Origin: Micromonospora phaseoli
GTDB lineage: Bacteria > Actinomycetota > Actinomycetes > Mycobacteriales > Micromonosporaceae
NCBI RefSeq assembly: GCF_900109115.1
Contig: NZ_FNYV01000002.1
Span: forward strand, 734,713-798,712
Direction: 5' to 3'
DNA: 64,000 nucleotides
Made by a program: the position numbers and the translations under genes. The notes beneath the pieces were generated by a model that searched no databases, was not told where the DNA came from, and saw only the letters and a list, made by a program, of their open reading frames with translations. Positions 41,218 through 49,687 of the stretch are shown here, piece after piece. Every line of letters begins with the position of its first letter. Within the stretch, counting starts at the first letter, position 1.

Positions 41218-42675
41218 CTACGAGGTCAGGCGGAACGTGGCGTCGTTGCGCGCCTGCGCGTCGTTGATCGGGTCGAGTCGAAGCTGGTAGTCGTAGTGCC
41301 GGATATGCCGATCCGGGTAGTTGTACGACTGGAACGACGACCAGGACGAGTTTCCCAGCCCGGCGACCTGTCGGAAGGTGGCGTCGGCAGCGAAGACCGC
41401 GCTTCCGTCGTTGGCCGCCAGCACGAAGTCGAACCCCCAGTGCCGCAGGTAGTGGCCCGGGTAGTTGACCGACTCGAAGGACACCTGGCCGGAGCCGCCG
41501 GCCAGGCCGGGCACCACCCGGAACTGGGCGTCCTGGGCGGGGCTGACGTTCGGGTCGATGCGCACGTCGTAGTTGGCGTGCCGCACGTACCGGTCCTGGT
41601 GGGTGTACGACTGGATCCGGTTGACCGGGGTGGTGGTGCCCCAGCGGGCGAGCACCCGGCTCTCCTCGGCGGCGGTCAGGTTCAGGATCGAGCCGTGCCG
41701 CTTGCGGCTGCCGCCCAGGTTGTAGTCGGAGCGGGTCCGGAAGTTGTTGACGCTGCCCAGGTTCGTCGAGGTGACCGGCATGTATCCCCGGCCGGTGGCG
41801 TACTGGTCCAGCCACAGGGCCCACTCGTTGCGGCCGTTGAACTGCATCCACATCGGCCCCTCGACGACGTTGCCACCGCCGGTGCCGTTGGAGATGCCGA
41901 GGTGCGAAAGGTTCCCCAGGTTGGTCCACGAGCCGAGGATCGAGTTGCTGGCCTCGATCGTGATGTGCCCGTCGGCCGACGCCCGGTAGTAGCGGTATCC
42001 GCCGACGCTGCCCGGCACCTCCACGATCTGGGTGTCGATGATCCCCTGGCCCCCGCCGGGGCGCTCGATGTAGAGGGCAGGCGCGGTGAAGCTGCGGAAG
42101 TCGCTGGTACGGACGTACCAGATGCGGTGCTTGGTGACGCCGCTGCGCAGCGAGTTCGTCGCCCAGTAGACGACGTAGTCGCCGGTCGCCTGGTTGTAGA
42201 TGGCCTCCGGCGCCCAGGCGTTGCCGGCGCCGGGGATGGCGCCCGCGACGTTGATCAGCCAGGGGGCGGACCAGTTCACCAGGTCGCGGGACTCCCACAC
42301 CACCAGCGACGTGCTGCCTCGGTTGGCCGCGTCGCCCCACGATGTCCCGCTGGCGATCCGCAGGTCGGTGGCGACGATCCAGTAGCGGTCGCCGGCCGGT
42401 GAGCGGACCAGGGACGGATCCCGTACCCCTCGGGTGCCAAGGGTGGAGAGCAGGACGGGCGCGCCGTTGTTGAGGTCGCGCCAGGTCAGCCCGTCCCGAC
42501 TGTGGGCGAGGTAGATCTGCTCACCGGTCGCCGACTCGCCGGTGAAATGCGCCATCAAATATCCGGTGAACGGGTCGAGCGCGGCTGCCGCGGCCCGGGG
42601 TGCCTGCGCCGCGGGCAGCGACAGCAGGCATACGGCGGCGAGCAGCGCGCTCACCCTGGCTAGGACTCTCGGCAT
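41218..42675 (-). CDS. Secreted GH43-like glycosidase with AbfB (CBM42) domain
   Basis: A 485-aa exported enzyme. The signal peptide (about 1-31, MPRVLARVSALLAAV...AAAA) is followed by a five-bladed beta-propeller of GH43 type (about 32-335: LAHSRDGLTWRDL, VRDPSLVRSPAGDRYWIVATD, AWAPEAIYNQATGDYVVYWA) and an arabinofuranose-binding AbfB domain (about 345-485) with repeated NYPGHYLRHW / NYPDRHIRHYDYQLRL units. It probably trims arabinose-bearing hemicellulose. ATG 42675 has SD GAGGAG; the longer GTG start (42699) has none and would spoil the signal peptide. A LacI-type operator lies upstream. Confidence 0.85.
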   Translation of the reverse strand: MPRVLARVSALLAAVCLLSLPAAQAPRAAAAALDPFTGYLMAHFTGESATGEQIYLAHSRDGLTWRDLNNGAPVLLSTLGTRGVRDPSLVRSPAGDRYWIVATDLRIASGTSWGDAANRGSTSLVVWESRDLVNWSAPWLINVAGAIPGAGNAWAPEAIYNQATGDYVVYWATNSLRSGVTKHRIWYVRTSDFRSFTAPALYIERPGGGQGIIDTQIVEVPGSVGGYRYYRASADGHITIEASNSILGSWTNLGNLSHLGISNGTGGGNVVEGPMWMQFNGRNEWALWLDQYATGRGYMPVTSTNLGSVNNFRTRSDYNLGGSRKRHGSILNLTAAEESRVLARWGTTTPVNRIQSYTHQDRYVRHANYDVRIDPNVSPAQDAQFRVVPGLAGGSGQVSFESVNYPGHYLRHWGFDFVLAANDGSAVFAADATFRQVAGLGNSSWSSFQSYNYPDRHIRHYDYQLRLDPINDAQARNDATFRLTS

Positions 42676-42710
42676 GGCGGCTCTCCTCAGCTGCGTCACG
42701 GCAGTACAAA

Positions 42711-42728
42711 GTGAGCGCTAACAATCAC
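42711..42728. promoter_or_regulatory. LacI-family operator upstream of the GH43-like gene
   Basis: GTGAGCGCTAACAATCAC contains GTGAGCGCTAAC, a half-symmetric match to the GTTAGCGCTAAC-type operators bound by actinomycete LacI repressors at glycosidase genes. It lies 36-53 nt upstream of the ATG at 42675, within promoter range. The repressor gene is not in this window. Confidence 0.6.
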
Positions 42729-42842
42729 CGGCAGACCGATCGGCAGCGGTCACTGTTTCGGGCTTGTTTCGCAGTCTCGACTCCGGTCCCGCAGCTGTCA
42801 AGACGGGACGTAGGCCGCCAGCGGCCAGCCGGACCTCCGTCG

Positions 42843-42986
42843 TCAGCCGGGCCAGTCCTTGAGGTATTCGACGAACGGGGTGTCACCCTGTTCGTCGCCG
42901 CCGATCTCCCGGAAGTGGTCCAGATCGTCGTAGCCCGGTGTGCACTGCGACCGCTTCCCGTCGGTCACCGACTTCCAGAGTTTCCG
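42843..42986 (-). pseudogene. Possible 3' gene fragment of unknown family
   Basis: The 518-bp gap between the GH43-like gene and the VOC gene holds a minus-strand frame of 47 codons (RKLWKSVTDGKRSQ, CTPGYDDLDHFREIGGDEQ, DTPFVEYLKDWPG-stop) with strong third-position GC and a plausible protein composition. Upstream of about 42986 the frame becomes Arg/Pro-rich and no convincing start or SD is found. It may be the tail of a decayed gene, or a small real gene. Apart from this and the operator I see nothing else in the gap. Confidence 0.35.
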
Positions 42987-43193
42987 GGTGGGACCACCGG
43001 GCCTGCGGTGCGCCCGGCTGGGAGGCCGTGGCTGACCACGCCCTGGAATGGGCACTGCGCGGCACCCGGATCCCACGCCGGCCTGACCGTCAGATCACAC
43101 CCCCGCACGGCCACCGCCGACCCGGTCACGGCAGGACTGCGGATGGACGTTGGCACACTGGCCGGGATGTCGATCCCACCAGGGGGCCAGCTC

Positions 43194-43946
43194 ATGACGA
43201 CCGTCGAACGCGTCCAGCCCAACGAGACCACGGTGCCGCTGCTGCCCTGCGCGGCCGTCGAGGAGACCCTCGCCTTCTGGCGGGCGCTCGGCTTCGTGAC
43301 GACGTACGAGCAGCGAAAGCCGTACGTGTACCTGGCCTTGCGGTGGAGCGGGTTCGAACTGCACTACGGTCCCGCGCCACGTGACCTCGACCCCTCGGCC
43401 GAGAGCAGCGGCGGCTGCCTGGTCATGGTCGACTCGGTGGCGCCGTACCACGCGGCGTTCACCGAGGCGATGCGCCGCACGTACGGCAAGGTGCTCGCCC
43501 GGGGGTTGCCCCGGATCACCCGCTACCGTCCCGGCGCCTCACGGTTCAGCGTCGTGGACCCCTCCGGCAACACCGTCGTCTTCATTCGCCGCGACGAGCC
43601 GGACGATCTGGAGTACGGCGGTTCGCCGCAGCTGACCGGGCTGGCCCGCGTGCTGGACAACGCGCGGATCCTGCGCGAGTTCAAGAGCGACGACCGGGCG
43701 GCGTTCCGGGCGCTCAACTCCGGGCTGCGCCGCCACGGCGAGGCGGCGCCACCGGTCGAGCAGGCAATGGCGCTCGCCGCGCTGGTCGAGTTGTCGATCG
43801 CGCTAGGTGAGCCGGAGCGGGTGCCCGAGTGGGCTACCCGGCTCCGAGCGCTGACCCTGACGTCGACGGAGCGCGACCAGGTGCGCGAGGCGGTCGGGGA
43901 TCCGTCCTCCCTCGACCCCTGGCTGCCCGACGCTCGGCCGCACTGA
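43194..43946 (+). CDS. VOC (glyoxalase/bleomycin-resistance-like) protein
   Basis: A 250-aa protein. The N-terminal about 130 residues form a VOC fold: PLLPCAAVEETLAFWRALGF, YVYLALRWSGFELHY, SRFSVVDPSGNTVVFIRRD. The remaining 110 residues are a helical extension (LDNARILREFKSDDRAAFRALNSG), unusual for simple bleomycin-binding proteins. It may bind a drug or other small molecule. ATG 43194 follows AGGGGG; an in-frame ATG at 43167 is less likely. A composite hairpin follows the gene. Confidence 0.8.
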   Translation: MTTVERVQPNETTVPLLPCAAVEETLAFWRALGFVTTYEQRKPYVYLALRWSGFELHYGPAPRDLDPSAESSGGCLVMVDSVAPYHAAFTEAMRRTYGKVLARGLPRITRYRPGASRFSVVDPSGNTVVFIRRDEPDDLEYGGSPQLTGLARVLDNARILREFKSDDRAAFRALNSGLRRHGEAAPPVEQAMALAALVELSIALGEPERVPEWATRLRALTLTSTERDQVREAVGDPSSLDPWLPDARPH

Positions 43947-43990
43947 ACCGGCACGCGCCGGCTCAGTCGTCCGTGCGGGACGAACGAATG

Positions 43991-44049
43991 CCGTTTCGGC
44001 GGCATGGCGGTCTTCCGGCCGCCATAACCCCGCCACTTCGCCGAAACGG
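43991..44049. terminator. Composite nested hairpin terminator
   Basis: An outer 11-bp stem (CCGTTTCGGCG at 43991-44001 with 44039-44049) encloses an inner 7-bp stem (ATGGCGG at 44004-44010 with 44019-44025). It lies between the convergent VOC and argS genes. Confidence 0.75.
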
Positions 44050-44066
44050 AGTCGACCAACGCGCAC

Positions 44067-45797
44067 CTACAGCTGGTCGGGGGCGTCGATGCCGAGAAGT
44101 TCCAGGCCGGTCCGGAGGGTGTCGCCGGTGAGCCGGCACAGCGCAAGCCGGTTGCCGCGCGTCGGCGCCTCGGCGCGCAGCACCGGGCAGTGCTCGTAGA
44201 ACGTGGTGAACGTCTGCGCCAGCCGGTACAGGTAGCCGCAGAGCCGGTGCGGTTCGTAGCCGGCGACGACCTCGGTCAGGGTGTCGGCGAAGGTGTCGAG
44301 GTCGAGGATCAGCGCCCGCTCGGCCGGGTCGAGTGCGGCCGTCGGGTCGACCGCCGCCTCGGCTCCGCCCGCCCTGCCCAGGATGGAACGGATCCGGGCG
44401 TGCGCGTACTGGAGGTAGACCCCGGTGTTGCCGGCCAGCGCCAGCATCCGCTGCGGGTCGTAGGTGTAGTCGCGGGTCCGGCTGGTGGCCAGGTCGGCGT
44501 ACTTGACCGCGCCGACACCGACCTGCCGGGCCCGCTCGTCCAGCGCCGCCCCGGTCAACCCGGGGTTCTTCGCGGCGACCACGTCGCGGGCCCGGTCCAC
44601 CGCCTCGGTGAGCAGGTCGACCAGGCGCACGGTGTCGCCGGCCCGGGTCTTGAACGGCCGCCCGTCGGGGCCGAGGACGGTGCCGAACGCCACGTGCACG
44701 GCGGGCACGGTCGGCGGTAGCCAGCCGCTCCGCCGCGCGGTATCGAAGACCATCCGGAAGTGCAGCGCCTGCCGGGCGTCGACCACGTAGAGCAGCCGGT
44801 CGGCACGCAGCTCGGTGACCCGCTGCCGCAGGGCCGCAAGGTCGGTGGCCGCGTAGCCGAACCCGCCGTCGCGCTTACGGACGATCAACGGCGTCGGTTC
44901 ACCGTCCGGTCCGCGTACGTCGTCGAAGAAGACGCAGAGCGCGCCGTCGCTGGTCACCGCGACCCCTTGACGTTCCAGGTCGGCGGCGACGTCGGGCAGC
45001 ACGGCGTTGTACGCGCTCTCGCCCACCGCGTCGGCGTCGGTCAGCCGGACGCCGAGTCGGTCGTAGACGTCGGTGAAGTAGCGGGTCGACTCGGCCACGA
45101 TGTCCCGCCAGGCGGCTACGGTCTGCGGGTCGCCGGCCTGCAACGCCACCACCCGCTGCCGGGCCCGGTCGGCGAACCCCGGGTCGGCGTCGAACTTTGC
45201 CCGCGCCCGCCGGTACAGCGCGGCCAGCCGGCGCATCGTGGTGACATCGGTCGTGTCCACCGGCTCGGGGTGCTCGACCCGATGCTGGATGAGCATGCCG
45301 AACTGGGTGCCCCAGTCTCCGATGTGGTTGCGCCGCACCACCGCGCCGCCGAGGTGCTCGAGGATCCGTACCAGCGCGTCCCCGACGATGGTGGAACGCA
45401 GGTGACCGACGTGCATCTCCTTGGCGATGTTCGGCTGCGAGTAGTCGATGACCGTGGTGACGCCCGTCTCGGGCGTGCCGACACCGAGCCGGGGGGCGGC
45501 GAGTCGGTCGGCGAGCTGCGCCAGCAGCGCCCGGTCGGTCAGGTCCAGGTTGACGAAGCCGGGCCCGGCGACCTCGGCGGCGGCCACCAGACCGTCGGCG
45601 GGCAACGCCGCGACGACCTCGGCCGCGACGTCCCGCGGACGCCGCCGCAGGATACGCGCCGCCGCCAGCACCCCGTCGGCCTGGAAGTCAGCGTGCTCCG
45701 AGCGTCGGACCTGCGGCGCGAGCTCCGACAGCCCGAGGCGGGCCGCGGCGGCGGTGACGGAGTCGGACAACGACGAGGCCAGCGAGGGCAGGGTCAC
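44067..45797 (-). CDS. argS: Arginyl-tRNA synthetase
   Basis: A 576-aa class I synthetase charging tRNA-Arg. The HIGH-type motif is HVGHLRSTIVG (from about 129), preceded by DYSQPNIAKEM. The second-signature region reads GPDGRPFKTRAGDTV, the KMSKS-less form typical of many ArgS, and the anticodon-binding DALR domain is at the C-terminus (about 455-576, ending LELLGIDAPDQL). It stands alone, not in the usual argS-lysA-hom context, so it may be a second copy. GTG 45797 was chosen; GTG 45833 is an alternative. Confidence 0.9.
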   Translation of the reverse strand: MTLPSLASSLSDSVTAAAARLGLSELAPQVRRSEHADFQADGVLAAARILRRRPRDVAAEVVAALPADGLVAAAEVAGPGFVNLDLTDRALLAQLADRLAAPRLGVGTPETGVTTVIDYSQPNIAKEMHVGHLRSTIVGDALVRILEHLGGAVVRRNHIGDWGTQFGMLIQHRVEHPEPVDTTDVTTMRRLAALYRRARAKFDADPGFADRARQRVVALQAGDPQTVAAWRDIVAESTRYFTDVYDRLGVRLTDADAVGESAYNAVLPDVAADLERQGVAVTSDGALCVFFDDVRGPDGEPTPLIVRKRDGGFGYAATDLAALRQRVTELRADRLLYVVDARQALHFRMVFDTARRSGWLPPTVPAVHVAFGTVLGPDGRPFKTRAGDTVRLVDLLTEAVDRARDVVAAKNPGLTGAALDERARQVGVGAVKYADLATSRTRDYTYDPQRMLALAGNTGVYLQYAHARIRSILGRAGGAEAAVDPTAALDPAERALILDLDTFADTLTEVVAGYEPHRLCGYLYRLAQTFTTFYEHCPVLRAEAPTRGNRLALCRLTGDTLRTGLELLGIDAPDQL

Positions 45798-46216
45798 GGG
45801 TACTCCCGGGAGTGGGATGAACGGGATCGTCACGAGGCTTGCCGGCCGCACCAGGAATGCGGGCACGACGGGAGGAACGCGCGAAGGTGCGGACGACTAT
45901 CGTCGTCGCAGGCGCGAACGGCGGACCGCGGCAAGCACCACGTCCATCTCCACCGCCTCGCGCGAGGGCCGCGATCCGAGCGCGGCCGACCGCCAGGCAG
46001 TGTACGCGCCCCCGGCTACCGCCCGGTGCCATTTCCCGTCGGTGCGGGCGGCAGCGCGGCTGCCATGCCCCCACGGGTCTCTGGTAGCCAGCTACCTGCT
46101 GCCGCATTGCTTACAGAACGCGGAGGGCTACGTGGACAACGCGTAGCGTCACCGGACAGAGGAGCGGCAGAACGATTCCCGCCGGCCTCGACCACCCCCT
46201 CTGAGACGGAGACCTC
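45798..46216. other. Divergent intergenic region, nothing distinctive
   Basis: The 419 bp between argS and the gluzincin-like gene should hold both promoters. A less GC-rich patch at about 46100-46130 (cattgcttacagaa) could be part of the rightward promoter, and GGAG precedes ATG 46217. No RNA structure, repeat or gene is evident; frames across it are Arg/Pro-rich shadows. Confidence 0.5.
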
Positions 46217-47500
46217 ATGCCCTTTGAGAAGGGTTGGACCGCCCACCCGCAACCATTCGCGTTGGACGGCGCACCGCTGAAGAAGTACGACGAGATCCCG
46301 ACCTATGCGGTGGGAGACGGTCACCAGGTCGGCGCGCGACTGACCGATCAGATCGAGTACCTGATGCCGATCGTCATCGGTAGCACCGGTATCGACGAGT
46401 CCGTGTGGGCTGCGGCACCTGACGGCCAAGCCCTGGTGCTCGCCCTGGCACCGGGAGATGTGCGGGTCTGGGCGGCCCGCGAGTTTCTGCGCGATCCCGC
46501 CTACCGAGTGACCGAACTGAACATTGAACTGATAGCCGCACAATCGAAGGGACAGTTGCTGGAGACGTTCTGGGCCGGGAAGCGTCAGCACTACGGGGAA
46601 CTTGCCGAGATCGTGTTGAAGACCGAGGTGAAGGGCACCACCTGGACCGATGCGCCGGATGTGGTCACCGTCCCGCCGGGCCGATATGCCAAGCAGTTGG
46701 TCGTCGACGACCCGACCTGGCAGGATCAACTCGCGCCGTTCTCCATCCTGCTACCCATCGACGACGTGTACGTCTCGGTCTCCCCCGACGACGTCGAAGG
46801 CGTCGACGACTCGCACGTGATCGAGGCTCAGGAGCGGGGCACGGCGACCCGTTTGTCGGCCGCGACCGTCACAGCCCGCTTCGCCACCACCGCCACCCTC
46901 GTCAAGCCCTACGTGCCTGGCACGGTGTGGCTCACCGACCAGCAGCTCCACTACCCGACCCCGCGTGAGATGGGCGCGGTCTTCGTGCTTCGCCGGATGC
47001 CGGTCGACGACGGCGAGATCGAGCAGGCCCGCCTGGATCGCCCCGAACTCTTCCAGCAGGGGTTGACCAGCCCCGGGGTACGCCTCGACGAGCACATCTA
47101 CGTACGCGTCGACCATCTCGGCACCGGCACCGAGTACCACGAGGCCATGCACAAGCTCTCCCACCGCTCGTTCCGTGCCGTACTGGGCTGGGACTTCAAC
47201 GAGGGAGCCACCGAGTACTTCACCCGGCTACTGCTGGCGGAGTCGGCCGACACGGCGGTCCGCAACGACGCGCAGTACGCCAGCCAACGGGCGGGAGTCG
47301 AGTTTCTGGTCGACCGTGGGCTGATCACCACACAAGACCTGGCCAACGCCTACTTCCGGGGGGTGCTGGAGCCGTTGTTCACCAAGGTGAGAAAGGCCAC
47401 CTCGGGGACGGAGTTGGTGAGCCTCCAGGGTTACGCCCACGCCCTCGGCGCGACATCCTACGACGCGCAGAGCTACCTCGACCGAGTGCTCGACAAATAG
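46217..47500 (+). CDS. Putative gluzincin-like zinc metallopeptidase
   Basis: A 427-aa protein without signal peptide. The C-terminal third carries HEAMH at 308-312 followed by NEGATEYF at 328-335, the HExxH...NExxxE arrangement of gluzincin proteases with a slightly atypical spacing. The N-terminal 280 residues do not match a family I know; they include WTDAPDVVTVPPGRYAKQ and LPIDDVYVSVSPDD. An intracellular or non-classically exported protease is suggested. SD GGAG stands 7 nt before ATG 46217. Monocistronic, with a hairpin after the stop. Confidence 0.7.
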   Translation: MPFEKGWTAHPQPFALDGAPLKKYDEIPTYAVGDGHQVGARLTDQIEYLMPIVIGSTGIDESVWAAAPDGQALVLALAPGDVRVWAAREFLRDPAYRVTELNIELIAAQSKGQLLETFWAGKRQHYGELAEIVLKTEVKGTTWTDAPDVVTVPPGRYAKQLVVDDPTWQDQLAPFSILLPIDDVYVSVSPDDVEGVDDSHVIEAQERGTATRLSAATVTARFATTATLVKPYVPGTVWLTDQQLHYPTPREMGAVFVLRRMPVDDGEIEQARLDRPELFQQGLTSPGVRLDEHIYVRVDHLGTGTEYHEAMHKLSHRSFRAVLGWDFNEGATEYFTRLLLAESADTAVRNDAQYASQRAGVEFLVDRGLITTQDLANAYFRGVLEPLFTKVRKATSGTELVSLQGYAHALGATSYDAQSYLDRVLDK

Positions 47501-47513
47501 GTCCGTCCAGCTC

Positions 47514-47533
47514 GCCCGCGCGGCAACGCGGGC
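47514..47533. terminator. Hairpin after metallopeptidase gene
   Basis: GCCCGCG-cggcaa-CGCGGGC forms a 7-bp all-GC stem 14 nt after the stop codon. Confidence 0.55.
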
Positions 47534-47593
47534 TGGTGCAGGGACAGCAGGTCGGCTACCGGTCAGCTTTGACCCGGGTTCTAGGCTGGCCGC

Positions 47594-48139
47594 ATGTCAC
47601 TCCCGACGCCCGACCCGCACTCGGCCGGCAAGCTGAGGTGGGCCTCGGCCGAGGTGATCGCCGGCATCGAGCAGCAGGTCCAACCGCAGGTCAGTCTGCC
47701 GAGCAGGATCGGGCAGGCGGCGGTTGCCGCCGTGGTCTTCACCTGGCCGCCGGCCTTCGTCGTGTTCGCGGCCGCGACCGTCGCCGTGCCGGCGGTGACC
47801 AACGACGCCAGCGTCGGGACGACTGCCCTGTGGGCGCTGAAGTTCGCCATCCTGATCGCGATCACGGCGATGGTCACGCCGCTGAGGCGACGGTCCGGCA
47901 GGCCCGCCACCGCTGACGCCACCAAGCCATACGTCGCCGAGCTGGATCCGCCGGCTCACCGGACCATGCTGCGGCTCGTGATCCACGCGCTGGTCTCCGG
48001 CGCGGGCGCGTGGTTGGTGCTGGCACTGCAGGGGCTTTCCGTCAGTCAGATCGCCCCGCTGACCGTGCTGCTCGTTGTCGTGCTGCACCTGCTACCCCTG
48101 ATCGTGGCGCGGTTGCTGCAACGACGTCGACGGTCATGA
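47594..48139 (+). CDS. Membrane protein of unknown function
   Basis: A 181-aa protein with about four hydrophobic segments (about 42-64, 75-92, 128-147 and 153-172) and a basic C-terminus (LLQRRRRS). The N-terminal 40 residues are polar (SAEVIAGIEQQVQPQ). No family recognised. Its stop codon overlaps the convergent DUF1349-type gene by six bases. Confidence 0.65.
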   Translation: MSLPTPDPHSAGKLRWASAEVIAGIEQQVQPQVSLPSRIGQAAVAAVVFTWPPAFVVFAAATVAVPAVTNDASVGTTALWALKFAILIAITAMVTPLRRRSGRPATADATKPYVAELDPPAHRTMLRLVIHALVSGAGAWLVLALQGLSVSQIAPLTVLLVVVLHLLPLIVARLLQRRRRS

Positions 48140-48760
48140 GCCGTCGCGGAGCTCGGTGAGCCGCTGCGAGGTGAAGCTGATGTGGTCGAACGTGACGGTG
48201 CAGCCGTCGCCGCTGGGCGACTGGGCTTCCAAACCGATCCGGTGGTCGGCGATCTCGTCGTCGAGACGGAAGACCCGGACCAGCTGCCAGGTCGTACCGT
48301 CGGTCGAGGCGTGGTAGGCGTAGGACCGGTCGATGCGGGAGACCCGCAGCCACACCGTGCGGTCGTCGACGACGAAGGCGTTGGCATCGTCGGAGACTCC
48401 TCGGGTGACGACGGAGACGATCATCGGTGATGAGGACGGGGAGAGCTCGAAACAGAATTTCGCCCAGTGCCGCTCGTCGGCCCACAGCATCAGCACGCCG
48501 GCGTCGTACTGGGATCGGAAGTCGACGCTCACCCGGCAGCTGAACTGGAAGTCGCCGGCGGGCGGCAAGCCGAGCAGGGTCGCGCCGGTGAGCGTCGTCT
48601 CGGCGTCCGTGGAGTCCGCGCCGCCGGGGTTGATGTAGAAGTCGGTCTGCGCGGGGGCGGTGGCGATGACGGCTGCCGACTGCTGGTCACGTCGCCACAC
48701 TCCCGGATGCGACGCGGTGACTGGGAAGGGAAACTGGGGCACGTCCAGCAACTCGCTCAT
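48134..48760 (-). CDS. DUF1349-type concanavalin-like protein
   Basis: A 208-aa soluble beta-sandwich protein. FYINPGGADSTDAETTL, DFQFSCRVSVDFRSQYDAGVLMLWADERHWAKFCFE, and STDGTTWQLVRVFRLDDE match the DUF1349 (regulation of enolase 1-like) family. It has no signal peptide and its biochemical role is not known. ATG 48760 has GGGAG 8 nt upstream; the frame continues to 48850 without support. Confidence 0.82.
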   Translation of the reverse strand: MSELLDVPQFPFPVTASHPGVWRRDQQSAAVIATAPAQTDFYINPGGADSTDAETTLTGATLLGLPPAGDFQFSCRVSVDFRSQYDAGVLMLWADERHWAKFCFELSPSSSPMIVSVVTRGVSDDANAFVVDDRTVWLRVSRIDRSYAYHASTDGTTWQLVRVFRLDDEIADHRIGLEAQSPSGDGCTVTFDHISFTSQRLTELRDGS

Positions 48761-49015
48761 GGCAGGGCTCCCGATCGGTATCGACGTGGACGAGACGCGA
48801 TGGCGAGTGTAGGTCCATCCGGTCGCCGAGTCGCCCGGCTCCGGTGGCACGATATGGTGGCCAGCGCCGGTCGACGACCACCAGCAGGTGGTTCACCCAG
48901 GAGCTATGGAGAATGCCATGACGGGGGCGTACCACTCGACGAGCGCGGTGCCGACACGGCCGCCTCGGCTCGGGTCACCGCGCCGACGCGGACGCCGAGC
49001 CTATCCCCGCCGCGC

Positions 49016-49687
49016 ATGCGAGTCCTGGTAATCGAGGACGACGGGCAGGTACGCGACGCGGTCGTCATCGCGTTGCGGTCCGCCGGGCTCGCCGTCGACG
49101 AGGCTGCCTGCTGGAGCCACGCCGAGCTGAACCTGACCATGAACGCGTACGACTGTCTGGTGCTGGACCGGATGCTCTCCGACGGCGACTCCGCCGACCA
49201 GCTGTACCGGCTCCGGCGGCGCGGGCTGGCGGTCCCGGCGTTGATGCTGACCGCGATGGACGACGTACGGGACCGGGTCGCCGGCTTCGAAGCGGGCGCC
49301 GACGACTACGTGGCCAAGCCGTTCTCCACCGCCGAACTGGTCCAGCGGGTACGCGCGTTGTGTCGGCGCAACGGTGCCACCCGCCCGACGGTCCTGCGGG
49401 TGGACGACATCGAGGTGGACGCGGCTCGCCGGCAGGTACGCCGGGCGGGTGTGCTGCTCACCGTCACGCCCAAGGAGTTCTCCGTCCTCGAGATGCTTCT
49501 GATCCACCATCCGGCGGTGGTGAGTCGTAGCGAGCTGATCGAGCACTGCTGGGACGAGATGGCCGATCCGGCGTCGAACGTGGTCGACGTGATCATCGCC
49601 CAGCTGCGTCGCAAGCTCGGCGAACCGCAGATCATCACCACCGTACGGGGGGCGGGGTACCGGCTCGCGGCCACGGAGCGGAAGTGA
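49016..49687 (+). CDS. OmpR/PhoB-type response regulator
   Basis: A 223-aa regulator. The receiver domain has IEDD (7-9), phospho-acceptor Asp51 (LVLDRML), Thr in LTAMDD and Lys in VAKPFST. The C-terminal winged helix (about 125-220) is canonical: LTPKEFSVLEMLL-type helix (VTPKEFSVLEMLL), VSRSELIEHCWDE, VVDVIIAQLRRKLGE, TVRGAGYRLA. It is coupled to the histidine kinase by a GTGA overlap. ATG 49016 is the first start giving an intact receiver; no strong SD is present. Confidence 0.9.
   Translation: MRVLVIEDDGQVRDAVVIALRSAGLAVDEAACWSHAELNLTMNAYDCLVLDRMLSDGDSADQLYRLRRRGLAVPALMLTAMDDVRDRVAGFEAGADDYVAKPFSTAELVQRVRALCRRNGATRPTVLRVDDIEVDAARRQVRRAGVLLTVTPKEFSVLEMLLIHHPAVVSRSELIEHCWDEMADPASNVVDVIIAQLRRKLGEPQIITTVRGAGYRLAATERK

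Noticed and set aside
42676..42699. Longer GTG start (42699) for the GH43-like gene
   Set aside because: ATG 42675 has a perfect GAGGAG SD and gives a better signal peptide.
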